From an uncultured Hyphomicrobiales bacterium (GTDB lineage Bacteria > Pseudomonadota > Alphaproteobacteria > Rhizobiales > Beijerinckiaceae), in NCBI GenBank assembly GCA_903847605.1, contig CAINED010000003.1, positions 1 to 64,000 on the forward strand: 64,000 nucleotides of DNA. The letters run 5' to 3'. Shown one piece after another: positions 1 through 7,260 of this stretch. How positions within the stretch are numbered: position 1 is the stretch's first letter; every line of letters starts with the position of its first letter. The notes under the pieces are model-generated. The model was given only the letters and a program-made list of their open reading frames with translations, was not told the origin of the DNA and searched no databases. The position numbers were made by a program, and so were the translations under genes.

Positions 1-234
1 AATCGCTATCTTCCAGATATCGTCAGGCAGGCGAATGCCCGGCAATACCTCAATATCCACATCAATATGGGGGTTCGACCATTCCATATGAAGAATGCGA
101 CCTTCGATATAATACATGTCCTTGATGTCGAAGCTGCCAAAACCATGGTGCACCAGAAGTCCGCCAGGCCCGGCTACCGCCAGCGCAGGAATCATCAGGC
201 TAGGTCGATCAAAATCGCGGCGGCGGAGCTGCAT
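1..234 (-). CDS. DUF6152 family secreted protein, N-terminal part (cut by left window edge)
   Basis: Reading leftwards from an ATG at 234 gives an open frame to the window edge (78 codons seen). It begins with basic residues RRRDF and a hydrophobic stretch at about residues 11-30, so export is likely, possibly through Tat. After it comes HHGFGSFD, then an EGRILHMEWSNPH stretch. The HH-F-D element followed by EG-x-W-NPH is the pattern of DUF6152 proteins, small periplasmic beta-rich proteins of unknown function common in proteobacteria. No strong ribosome binding site is seen before the ATG, so the start could be a little different. The C-terminal half lies outside the window. Confidence 0.72.
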   Translation of the reverse strand, partial: MQLRRRDFDRPSLMIPALAVAGPGGLLVHHGFGSFDIKDMYYIEGRILHMEWSNPHIDVDIEVLPGIRLPDDIWKIAI

Positions 235-670
235 TGCTGAGTTCCAAGTAGGAATTAGGAACTCTTATGAAATTTCTCTTACAACTGCAACTCTCACAGA
301 AAGCTTGACCCGGACAGAACAGCTCCAGTTCAAATCTGAAGGCAAACCTCGACGCCTAGCGCTAAGCCCTTGCGAGCCTCAGAGCATGAGAAAGTGTTCA
401 GGAGATCGTCTCAGCGGGGCGAAAGCTTACGCGATGGCTTGTGACGCGGTTTAGGCGCGCGCCGAGCTTTATGCTGGCGACGCGACGCCGGCCGACTTCG
501 CGCGCCGCTATAGAATGTCCGAGGCGACCATTTCGAGGCCACACTCGGGGAAAACTCCTCCGCCATGGATTTGTCGCCCCACGCCTAGAGCCAATTTCAA
601 ACCCGTCCGGGAGTTGGCGCGGGGTTGATCGCGGACGATTTCGCTCGCGGGGCGCCACCCCGGCCAAGCC
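235..670. other. Non-coding gap, no gene recognised
   Basis: Between the DUF6152 start and the tRNA fragment no frame looks protein-like. The open frames on both strands are arginine-rich, overlap each other and lack ribosome binding sites. Bases 240-330 are AT-richer than the rest and may hold the promoter of the leftward DUF6152 gene. Confidence 0.6.
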
Positions 671-715
671 CGCACCCAGCACGGTTCGAACGTGCGACCT
701 TTGCCTTCGGAGGGC
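671..715 (-). pseudogene. Truncated tRNA-Arg(CCG) copy, 3' part, inverted
   Basis: Read on the minus strand these 45 bases equal positions 868-912 of the tRNA-Arg gene except for one T/C difference in the T-loop. The match runs from the 3' side of the anticodon stem through the discriminator base. Upstream on the minus strand the sequence no longer pairs as a D-arm or a 7-bp acceptor stem, one base pair of the anticodon stem is lost, and no CCA follows. It is therefore read as a tRNA remnant, in inverted orientation and 152 bases from the intact gene, rather than a working tRNA. Confidence 0.7.
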
Positions 716-838
716 CACGCATCCGCCACTCCGAGCCATGCGGGACAAGCCCGCCGCGCAAGCTGAAGGTCAGCCGCAGCTTGCGCATTGCTGCTGCGGG
801 GCCGATGGGGTAAACAAGTCGCGTCGCGCCACGCGCCG

Positions 839-915
839 GCACCCATAGCTCAGCTGGATAGAGCGTTGCCCTCCGAAGGCAAAGGTCGCACGTTCGAATC
901 GTGCTGGGTGCGCCA
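839..915 (+). tRNA. tRNA-Arg (anticodon CCG)
   Basis: A complete cloverleaf of 77 bases including an encoded CCA at 913-915. The acceptor stem GCACCCA pairs fully with TGGGTGC, the D stem GCTC with GAGC, the anticodon stem TTGCC with GGCAA, and the T stem GCACG with CGTGC. The seven-base anticodon loop CTCCGAA places CCG at positions 34-36, which reads the arginine codon CGG, a frequent codon in GC-rich genomes. The 3' half is duplicated in inverted orientation at 671-715. Confidence 0.96.
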
Positions 916-1125
916 TTCCTGAAATTTGAGAGAATTGCAGGCGTGGGCGAACCGCCATGACGGGTTTTGTCTTTCCAAATCAGTGAAACGCCTATCCGGT
1001 GTCAGCGAAATCGGTAGCTGGCCAGCCCGGCATTCGCGCGCTTGCCAATCCTGCCTAGCTGCGTCAAGTTGTGCGCAAATCGCCGCACAACAGGCAAGCA
1101 TCTGGCGGCCGGAGGGGGGAAGCTA

Positions 1126-1572
1126 ATGGGGGACGCAGGCGCGCCCATGCGCAAATATTGGCCGGGGGTCGTGTGGACCTATCGCGCCTTCGAGCCTTAT
1201 GCCTACGCGATGATGCGGATTTTCGCAGGCGCCATCTTTTTCAGCCATGGCTTCGCGCGCCTGTTCATGACCAATCCGTCCTATGGGTTCAATCCTTCGG
1301 TCGCCTGGCTCACCCCCACCGGCGTCGGGTTGATCGAGTTCGTCGGCGGGGCGTTGCTGACTTTGGGACTGCTGACGCGCCCGGCGGCGTTGATGCTTAT
1401 GCTGCTTTGGGCGCTCTTCGCACTGGGCTTCACACCCGCGAGCAAAGGATCCTGGCTGATGTTCGGCGCCTTCGACCGCTATCCGGTGACGCTGATGCTG
1501 CTGGCTTTCGCCTTTCTGATGCGCGGCGGCGGGCGATATTCGCTCGACCGGCGCGTAGGCCGTGAATTCTAA
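1126..1572 (+). CDS. DoxX family membrane protein (first of two)
   Basis: 148 residues. Four hydrophobic segments (about 25-44, 62-83, 86-104, 118-132) and the layout of DoxX/DoxD-like integral membrane proteins, a family of uncertain biochemical role linked to thiosulfate:quinone oxidation or redox stress in different bacteria. The start at 1126 was chosen because a strong GGAGGGGGGA precedes it; an in-frame ATG further upstream (1042) has no such signal. The C-terminal tail GGGRYSLDRRVGREF is almost repeated in the next gene, so the two are recent relatives. The next start lies 12 bases downstream, so they form an operon. Confidence 0.85.
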   Translation: MGDAGAPMRKYWPGVVWTYRAFEPYAYAMMRIFAGAIFFSHGFARLFMTNPSYGFNPSVAWLTPTGVGLIEFVGGALLTLGLLTRPAALMLMLLWALFALGFTPASKGSWLMFGAFDRYPVTLMLLAFAFLMRGGGRYSLDRRVGREF

Positions 1573-1584
1573 AGGGGATCCACG

Positions 1585-2070
1585 ATGCAAGGCGACACAA
1601 TGATCGACGAAACAGCCGATATCGACGCAAACAAGCTGTTTATCCCCGCGCTCGCTCCGCTCTATCGGGCCCTCGCGCCCTACAGCTACGCATTCATCCG
1701 CATCCTCATGGGATTGGTGTTTCTGCCCTCCGGCATCGACAAGATGTTCATGGGCGGCTATGCGCGCATCGCCGAGGGCAATATCAAAATGCTCGGGCTC
1801 GCCTATCCCTACGCCTGGGCCTGGGCCGTCGCGGCCGTCGAATTCTTCGGCGCGATCCTCATCATTCTCGGGCTGTTCACGCGCGGCGCGGCATTTGCGA
1901 TGGTCGTCATGCTCACGGTGATCACCTTCGGTGTTCAGGCGCGGGCCGGATATCTGTGGGCGTCGCGCGGCTTCGAGGTGGGATTGCTGCTGGAGCTGAT
2001 GTTCATAGCTATCTGCTTTGGCGGCGGCGGACGCTTTTCGCTCGATCGCAAGATCGGCCGGGAGTTTTAG
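1585..2070 (+). CDS. DoxX family membrane protein (second of two)
   Basis: 161 residues, four transmembrane segments after a hydrophilic N-terminus of about 30 residues. It shares with its upstream neighbour the PY-YA-IRI start of the first helix and the ending GGGRFSLDRKIGREF. An AAAGGGG sequence lies about 7 bases before the chosen ATG; an in-frame ATG at 1600 is an alternative. As with other DoxX proteins, a role as a membrane quinone or redox component is possible but nothing in the sequence shows a substrate. The unit appears to end here, because the following 349 bases hold no gene. Confidence 0.85.
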   Translation: MQGDTMIDETADIDANKLFIPALAPLYRALAPYSYAFIRILMGLVFLPSGIDKMFMGGYARIAEGNIKMLGLAYPYAWAWAVAAVEFFGAILIILGLFTRGAAFAMVVMLTVITFGVQARAGYLWASRGFEVGLLLELMFIAICFGGGGRFSLDRKIGREF

Positions 2071-2419
2071 CGCTGCCCTGCGCCCTGAAAAGAGACAAGC
2101 TAAGAGGTTCTCGACAGGCTCTGGCAAGCGGAAGCGCTGATCGCGCATGCCGGCTCTTCGCCTCGTCGCGGCCTGGCGGCTCAAAGCAAAGTTAACGAAT
2201 TGCAAATGCGCTAATGGCGCCCGCAAATGGTTCATAGGACAACGTTTTCTACGTTACTTCGCCATTTTGGCAGGGTTGGCGTTTGGAGAGCGGCCGCTCA
2301 GCGGCCGGCACACGCCGCGGCGATGCCCTCAATCTGTCTCAAGTCTTAACTTTTGCCGCTTAAGCCTTTGCTTCGGAGGAGTGTGTTGTTCTCCAGTGTG
2401 CTTTGGCGGGTTGTGTTTC
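2071..2419 (+). other. Leader/promoter region of the 2420-9462 operon
   Basis: 349 bases without a convincing gene. The frame of the next gene stays open through it, but the implied peptide is rich in cysteine and arginine and looks non-coding. A hairpin with a 7-bp stem CGGCCGC and a TCA loop lies at 2291-2307. A GGAGGA at 2375-2380 stands 40 bases before the chosen start and could serve a GTG or TTG start upstream of 2420. The promoter of the four-gene unit is expected here; no sigma-70 boxes are obvious. Confidence 0.45.
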
Positions 2420-3622
2420 ATGCGTACATCTTCGGTAGCCGTCTCGGGTTTGTCAGAGGCCCCGCGCCCCTCGCGCCGTAGCGGGCGCGTCGACCAGTTG
2501 CAAAAGCAGGTCGAGAAAATGCTGCGCCGTCTGCGGCTGGCGGTGATTTACGGTGGCAACAAGGCGACCGAAGGCGCGGTCATCAATCCTGCTCCTAACG
2601 CCCGCTCGTGGAAGAGCTACGAGGTCGTCGCGCGCGATATCGCAGCTGCGCTCGGCCGGCTCGGCTGCCGCGACGTTTTCGTCATGCCCGAGGACATGAA
2701 TCTCGGCGAGCAGCTTCGCGACGAAAAAATCCACCTCGCCTGGCTGAACAGCGGCGGCGTGCAGGGCTATGGCTCGACGGCGCATGCGCCGGCCATGATG
2801 GAAATGCTGGGCATACCCTATATCGGGCACGATCCGCTGACGGCGGCGCTGCTCGACAACAAGCATGTCTTCAAGCGCCAGCTCAAGGCGCTCGGCATTG
2901 CGACCGCGCCCTTCATCACCTGGCATCCTGCCGAAGGCGCGTTCAATCCCTGGACGCATGCGCGCTTCCAGAACGAATTCCTGGGCTGGCGCGGCGACTA
3001 TGTGGTGAAGCCTGTTTCCGGCAGAGCCTCGCTCAACGTGCATTTCGTCGAGCGGGTCGAGAATGTCGCGGCCATCGCGCAGCATGTCTATGAAGTCACG
3101 CAGAACCAGGTTCTGATCGAGGGCTATCTTCCCGGCCGCGAATATTGCGTCGCCGTCTGCGGCCCGGTCGTGGCGCACGGCAAGCAGCTCGAGAGAAACG
3201 ACGGGCCCTTCACCTTTGCCGAGATCGAGCGCGTGCTCGAGCCGGGCGAGTCGATCTTCACTTCGATGGATGTGAAGCCGATCAGCGGCGCGCGCGTGCG
3301 CCAGCTCGACGACTTCACCGACAGCAAGGTCATCGATCGCCTGCGCGAACTCGGACGCGAAGTCTTTACCGCGCTTTCGCTCGATGCGCTCATCCGCATG
3401 GACGTGCGCGCCGACGCGGACGGCAATCTCTTCGTGCTCGAAGCCAATCCGAAGCCTGATCTGAAGGCGCCGGGCGAAGGCGTTTCAAGCCTCATCTGCG
3501 AAGGTCTGGCGCGCTACGACATGACCTACGACGACCTCATCTATTCGCTACTCGCCGATCGCATCGACGCCGCGCTCAGTCGCGGCCGCGGCGCGCCCGG
3601 CAAACTCATGAACCTCATCTGA
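2420..3622 (+). CDS. D-Ala-D-Ala-ligase-like ATP-grasp enzyme
   Basis: 400 residues. After a basic N-terminal tail of about 35 residues comes LAVIYGGNK, the first strand of a D-alanine ligase N-domain, followed by the ATP-grasp core: VKPVSGRAS (ATP lysine loop), EGYLPGREY (central strand) and VLEANPKPDL near residue 340, the E-x-N magnesium site. The family joins a carboxylate to an amine with ATP. No mur, fts or cell-wall genes are nearby, so a housekeeping role in peptidoglycan synthesis is doubtful. The enzyme is probably a paralogue that makes or modifies a dipeptide-like compound. The start is uncertain: ATG 2420 has only a weak GGCGGG before it, and ATG 2519 would give a protein starting right at the domain. 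First gene of a four-gene unit; the next starts 23 bases later. Confidence 0.8.
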   Translation: MRTSSVAVSGLSEAPRPSRRSGRVDQLQKQVEKMLRRLRLAVIYGGNKATEGAVINPAPNARSWKSYEVVARDIAAALGRLGCRDVFVMPEDMNLGEQLRDEKIHLAWLNSGGVQGYGSTAHAPAMMEMLGIPYIGHDPLTAALLDNKHVFKRQLKALGIATAPFITWHPAEGAFNPWTHARFQNEFLGWRGDYVVKPVSGRASLNVHFVERVENVAAIAQHVYEVTQNQVLIEGYLPGREYCVAVCGPVVAHGKQLERNDGPFTFAEIERVLEPGESIFTSMDVKPISGARVRQLDDFTDSKVIDRLRELGREVFTALSLDALIRMDVRADADGNLFVLEANPKPDLKAPGEGVSSLICEGLARYDMTYDDLIYSLLADRIDAALSRGRGAPGKLMNLI

Positions 3623-3645
3623 CCGGGCGAAGAAGGACCACGCCT

Positions 3646-6039
3646 ATGCAGGCCGCCTATACAATCCACAGACGCATCGTCGAAGGGCTGACCAGCCTCG
3701 TCGTCTGCGGGCTTTCGCTCATACTTCTGCTTTATGTCGGCAACGGCACGGCGAAGCAGAACTACGAGGAAATCTACATCGAGAAACTGCTCTCGCAAGG
3801 CGAGATCATGAAAAGCGCCATCGAGGCGCGACTGAGGTCCGGTCTTCCGCTGCGCCAGTTCGTCGGATTCGCGTCCGCGGCCGAGCCGATCATGACGTCC
3901 GACAACTCGATCGCCGGGATCGCCGCTCTGGACAGCGGCGGACAACGTGTTTTCGCGGCCGGCGACAAGAAGATCGATATTCTCCCGCAGGCCAGCGTAT
4001 TCCGCGACTATCGCGGCGCAGGCGAGCTACGCTCATCGGATCAGTTCTTTCAGCTCGTTCTCCCTCTCGATAATAAGTTCGAAAACGTCGGCAAGCTTCT
4101 GATCACCGTCACGCGCGCGGCGATCGAAAGCCGCGTCGAAAGCGACATCGCATGGCTCGCGAAAATCGGCGCCCTCGCCGCTTTCGCGTTTGGTGCATTT
4201 GTCTTTCTGTTCGGGCCGAAGCTGGCCCATACGCGTACGCCGTGGATAGCGATCTGTTATGGCGCAATCTTTTTGGCGATTTCCGGCTTGCTCGTCAGCA
4301 CGCTGATCACGCTTTACGCTGATGGTGTTCGCGGCAAGGCCGACGCTCTCGCCAATTCGCTGGCCAAACGTCTCGATGACGTGGTGCTCGCGAATATCAA
4401 CTTCGACGACGTGCATGGCCTCGACAAGGTCTTTGTCGAGTATAAGCGGCTCAATCCCGATATTCGCGCTGCGGCTTTGACTGTCGATGCGAAAATTGTC
4501 AGCCACACCGATCCGAACCGCCAGGGCACGCGCTGGATTATTCGCGACGACTACGAATACGCTGTGCGCATCAATCCTGAAAACGCCTCCTCGGAAGTCA
4601 AGGTGATCGTCGCCCTGCCAAAAGAGGTCGTCTATCGCCGCGTTGTGCGATCGGTGAAAAACTTCGCGGCATTGTTCGTTGCGTCGGGCTTCTTTGCTCT
4701 GCTCTTCATGGACCTTGCCAAGTCCGTGCAGATGGTCTCGGCACGCAACGTGGCGCGGAAAGAAAACGAGGTTGAGGGCGAAAGCGCGCTCAATCTCGTC
4801 AAACCCGTCTATTTCCTCGCGGTCTTCGTCGAGAACCTCTCTTACGCGTTCCTGCCGCAATATGTGAAAGGCGTGGTCGATTCCGCCGGCATGTCAGCGA
4901 ACTTTGCTTCGACGCCGTTCATAGCCTTCTATCTCTGCTTCGCTCTGGCCTTGCTGCCGGCAGCCCGCGTTGAAAGAAAGTTTGGCGCACGGGCGCTCAT
5001 CTCGACCGGCTTGTTGCTGTCCTGTGTGGGCCTGCTGACGATGTTCGCCAGCGCCGATTACTATCACATCCTAGCAGCGCGCATCATCTCGGGCATCGGT
5101 CAGGGCGTCCTCTTCATCGGCGTACAGTCCTACATCCTCGCGGTGACGACCCATGAGAACAGGACGCGCGGCGCCGGTATCATCGTGTTCGGCTTCCAGG
5201 CCGGCATGATATCCGGCATGGCGATCGGTTCGCTGCTTGTGCGCAATCTTCTGCCTTCGGGCGTCTTTGCGATGGGCGCGGCGATAGCTTTTGCAGCGCT
5301 CGTCTTCCTGCTCGCCTTCGTGCCGAGGATTCACCTCGTCGAAACCGCGCAGCGGAACATCGTCAGCCTGCGCGAAACCTGGAGCGACCTGAAGATCGTC
5401 CTGACCGATGGCCGCTTCCTCAAGACGATGCTTTTCGTCGGCGTGCCTGCCAAGGCCGTGATGACCGGCGTCATCCTGTTCGCCCTGCCCCTTCTTCTCG
5501 CCAAGCAGAACTATCTGCAGGAAGACATCGGTCAGATCACGATGATCTATGCGATCTGCGTCATCGTGGCGAGCAACTATCTCTCGAAACTGTCCGACCT
5601 CAGGGGCAACACCGAGTCAATCCTCTTCTGGGGCACCATCCTCAGCGGCATCGGCCTTGTGATCATCGCAGCCTTTACCTGGGATCAACTCGCCAAGCCG
5701 CTCGAATTCGGGTCCTGGATGACCATTGTGGTGATCGCGGGCGTCGCCATCGTCGGCATCGCGCATGGCTTCATCAATGCGCCTATCATCACCCACGTCA
5801 GCGACTCCGATCCTGCCGCTCGCATCGGCGCAGGAACGGTCGCCGCCATGTACCGCTTCCTCGAGCGTATCGGCCACAGCGTCGGACCGCTGATTGTCGG
5901 ACAACTCTTAATTCACTGGAACTTCAAGGCGGATGTGCTCGGCTGGATCGGCCTTGCCATCATCCTCTTCGGTTTCATGTTCCTGATCAAGAAAAGCCCG
6001 GCCAAAGCGAGCCACATCGAAATGAAGGGAGCTGCATAA
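3646..6039 (+). CDS. Sensor-MFS chimera: two extracytoplasmic sensor-like domains fused to a major facilitator transporter
   Basis: 797 residues, about twice a normal MFS protein. Order: a first helix (about 12-31), an extracytoplasmic region (32-168) looking like a Cache or PAS-type sensor, two helices (169-190, 200-222), a second extracytoplasmic region (223-335) containing the Cache-like stretch AAALTVDAKIVSHTD, a helix (338-356), a charged linker, and from about 385 an MFS fold. The MFS part has around 12 helices and the loop RIISGIGQGVLFIG. The domain architecture is seen directly as hydropathy and motifs; the sensor assignment is inferred from layout and short motifs. The stop codon overlaps the next start by one base (TAATG), so it is translationally coupled to the secreted binding protein. 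A transporter gated by, or signalling about, a periplasmic ligand would fit. Confidence 0.8.
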   Translation: MQAAYTIHRRIVEGLTSLVVCGLSLILLLYVGNGTAKQNYEEIYIEKLLSQGEIMKSAIEARLRSGLPLRQFVGFASAAEPIMTSDNSIAGIAALDSGGQRVFAAGDKKIDILPQASVFRDYRGAGELRSSDQFFQLVLPLDNKFENVGKLLITVTRAAIESRVESDIAWLAKIGALAAFAFGAFVFLFGPKLAHTRTPWIAICYGAIFLAISGLLVSTLITLYADGVRGKADALANSLAKRLDDVVLANINFDDVHGLDKVFVEYKRLNPDIRAAALTVDAKIVSHTDPNRQGTRWIIRDDYEYAVRINPENASSEVKVIVALPKEVVYRRVVRSVKNFAALFVASGFFALLFMDLAKSVQMVSARNVARKENEVEGESALNLVKPVYFLAVFVENLSYAFLPQYVKGVVDSAGMSANFASTPFIAFYLCFALALLPAARVERKFGARALISTGLLLSCVGLLTMFASADYYHILAARIISGIGQGVLFIGVQSYILAVTTHENRTRGAGIIVFGFQAGMISGMAIGSLLVRNLLPSGVFAMGAAIAFAALVFLLAFVPRIHLVETAQRNIVSLRETWSDLKIVLTDGRFLKTMLFVGVPAKAVMTGVILFALPLLLAKQNYLQEDIGQITMIYAICVIVASNYLSKLSDLRGNTESILFWGTILSGIGLVIIAAFTWDQLAKPLEFGSWMTIVVIAGVAIVGIAHGFINAPIITHVSDSDPAARIGAGTVAAMYRFLERIGHSVGPLIVGQLLIHWNFKADVLGWIGLAIILFGFMFLIKKSPAKASHIEMKGAA

Positions 6040-7241
6040 TGTTCAGCCCATCCGCATCCGGCTTTCGCGGCGCTGCTTTCGCCTGTGCACTCGCACTTGC
6101 CATCATTCCCGGCATCGCCCGCGCGAATGACGAGTTTCGCTCCGAGTGGTTCGGCTTCGGCAGCGAGGTGAAGGCGAGCTGGCGCATCGAAGCCATGCCC
6201 AATGACAACATGCGTGTCATCGTTCGCCCGAAATGGCTGGCGGAGGAACATGTCAAACGCCGGATCGTCGTACTCTATCCGCGCGCTTCGTCCGCCTACA
6301 ATGTGGCGATCACGGAAATCCTGCACGTCTTCGAAGACAAGCAGGTCGATGTCGAGTTCCACGTTATCAACTTCGATCGCAAGGACGACAAGGGCAAGGC
6401 GAGTATTCGCGAAGCCGAGGCGATGAACGCCAACATGATCATTTCCATGGGTTCTGAGTCGACAGCATGGCTCTGGGACAATTATCGCGGCGGCAAGCTT
6501 CCGGTTGTGACGGTCTGCTCGAAAGATCCGGTGACGCTCGGGCAGGCGAACAATTACGAAAGCGGTTCGGGAACGAACTTTGCCTTCACGTCTCTGAACA
6601 TGCCTATCGACAGCCAGATGACCTACATCATCGATCTGATGCCGGAATTGAAGAATATCGGCATTCTCGTCGACAAGACGAACGTCAGCGCGATGGAAAC
6701 GCAAGCCAAGCCCATCGCCGATTATGCGCGCAAGAAAGGTCTTCGTCCTTTCATGCTTGCCATTTCAAGGCCCGAGAACGCGGCCGCCGAGCTTCGTACG
6801 CTCGTTCGTGAAGCCACGGCCTCCATGCAGAAGTCGGATGTCGATCTTACGCAGAGCATGTTCGTCGTGACCGGCAGCACCAGCGTCTTCAACGAGATCA
6901 GGACGATCAATCGCGAGGCCTCGCGCATTCCCGTGTTGAGTCTTGTGCCGGAAATCGTTCAGGCCGGCGACGACAGTGCTGCGATCTCCATCGGCATCAG
7001 CTTCGAGTCGAATGCGCATCTCGCAGCGGTTTATGCGTCGGAAATCCTGACCAATGCGGCGGCAGTCAAGGCGCTCAAGGTCGGCATCGTCTCGCCGCCG
7101 GATATCGCGATCAATTTCAAGCGCACGCGCGCGATCGGGTTGAAAGTGCCTTTCAGTTTCTTCGAAGCAGCGTCGACGATCTACGACCCGGCCGGCAAGC
7201 TCATCCGCTCGCCGAGCGTCGTCGTGTCGGCCAAACAGTAA
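6039..7241 (+). CDS. Secreted ABC_sub_bind (TrpX-like) periplasmic binding protein
   Basis: 400 residues with a signal peptide (about 1-29, cleavage near ARA-ND). The body has the features of the ABC_sub_bind family (PF04392): a Rossmann-like lobe, an IISMGSEST stretch, AFTSLNMPID, NIGILVDKTN in the hinge region, and NEIRTINREASRIPVLS in the second lobe. Members bind small ligands such as tryptophan and are often encoded beside sensors instead of ABC permeases. No ABC permease or ATPase is adjacent here. Its start overlaps the stop of the sensor-MFS gene, and a c-di-GMP gene follows, so it may present a ligand to the sensor-like region of the transporter. Confidence 0.82.
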   Translation: MFSPSASGFRGAAFACALALAIIPGIARANDEFRSEWFGFGSEVKASWRIEAMPNDNMRVIVRPKWLAEEHVKRRIVVLYPRASSAYNVAITEILHVFEDKQVDVEFHVINFDRKDDKGKASIREAEAMNANMIISMGSESTAWLWDNYRGGKLPVVTVCSKDPVTLGQANNYESGSGTNFAFTSLNMPIDSQMTYIIDLMPELKNIGILVDKTNVSAMETQAKPIADYARKKGLRPFMLAISRPENAAAELRTLVREATASMQKSDVDLTQSMFVVTGSTSVFNEIRTINREASRIPVLSLVPEIVQAGDDSAAISIGISFESNAHLAAVYASEILTNAAAVKALKVGIVSPPDIAINFKRTRAIGLKVPFSFFEAASTIYDPAGKLIRSPSVVVSAKQ

Positions 7242-7260
7242 TTTGCGTGGGGCAATAAAA

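Noticed and set aside
671-760. A second functional tRNA-Arg on the minus strand
   Set aside because: The 3' half matches, and CCCGCA/TGCGGG flanks could pair, but the D-arm and the proper acceptor stem fail and no CCA follows.
1123-2235. A 370-codon minus-strand frame opposite the DoxX pair
   Set aside because: No motifs and unusual composition; the plus strand has two DoxX proteins with ribosome sites.
2420-3622. Housekeeping Ddl of peptidoglycan synthesis
   Set aside because: The ATP-grasp motifs fit, but no mur or fts genes are near and the gene is tied to transport and signalling genes, so I left it as ligase-like.
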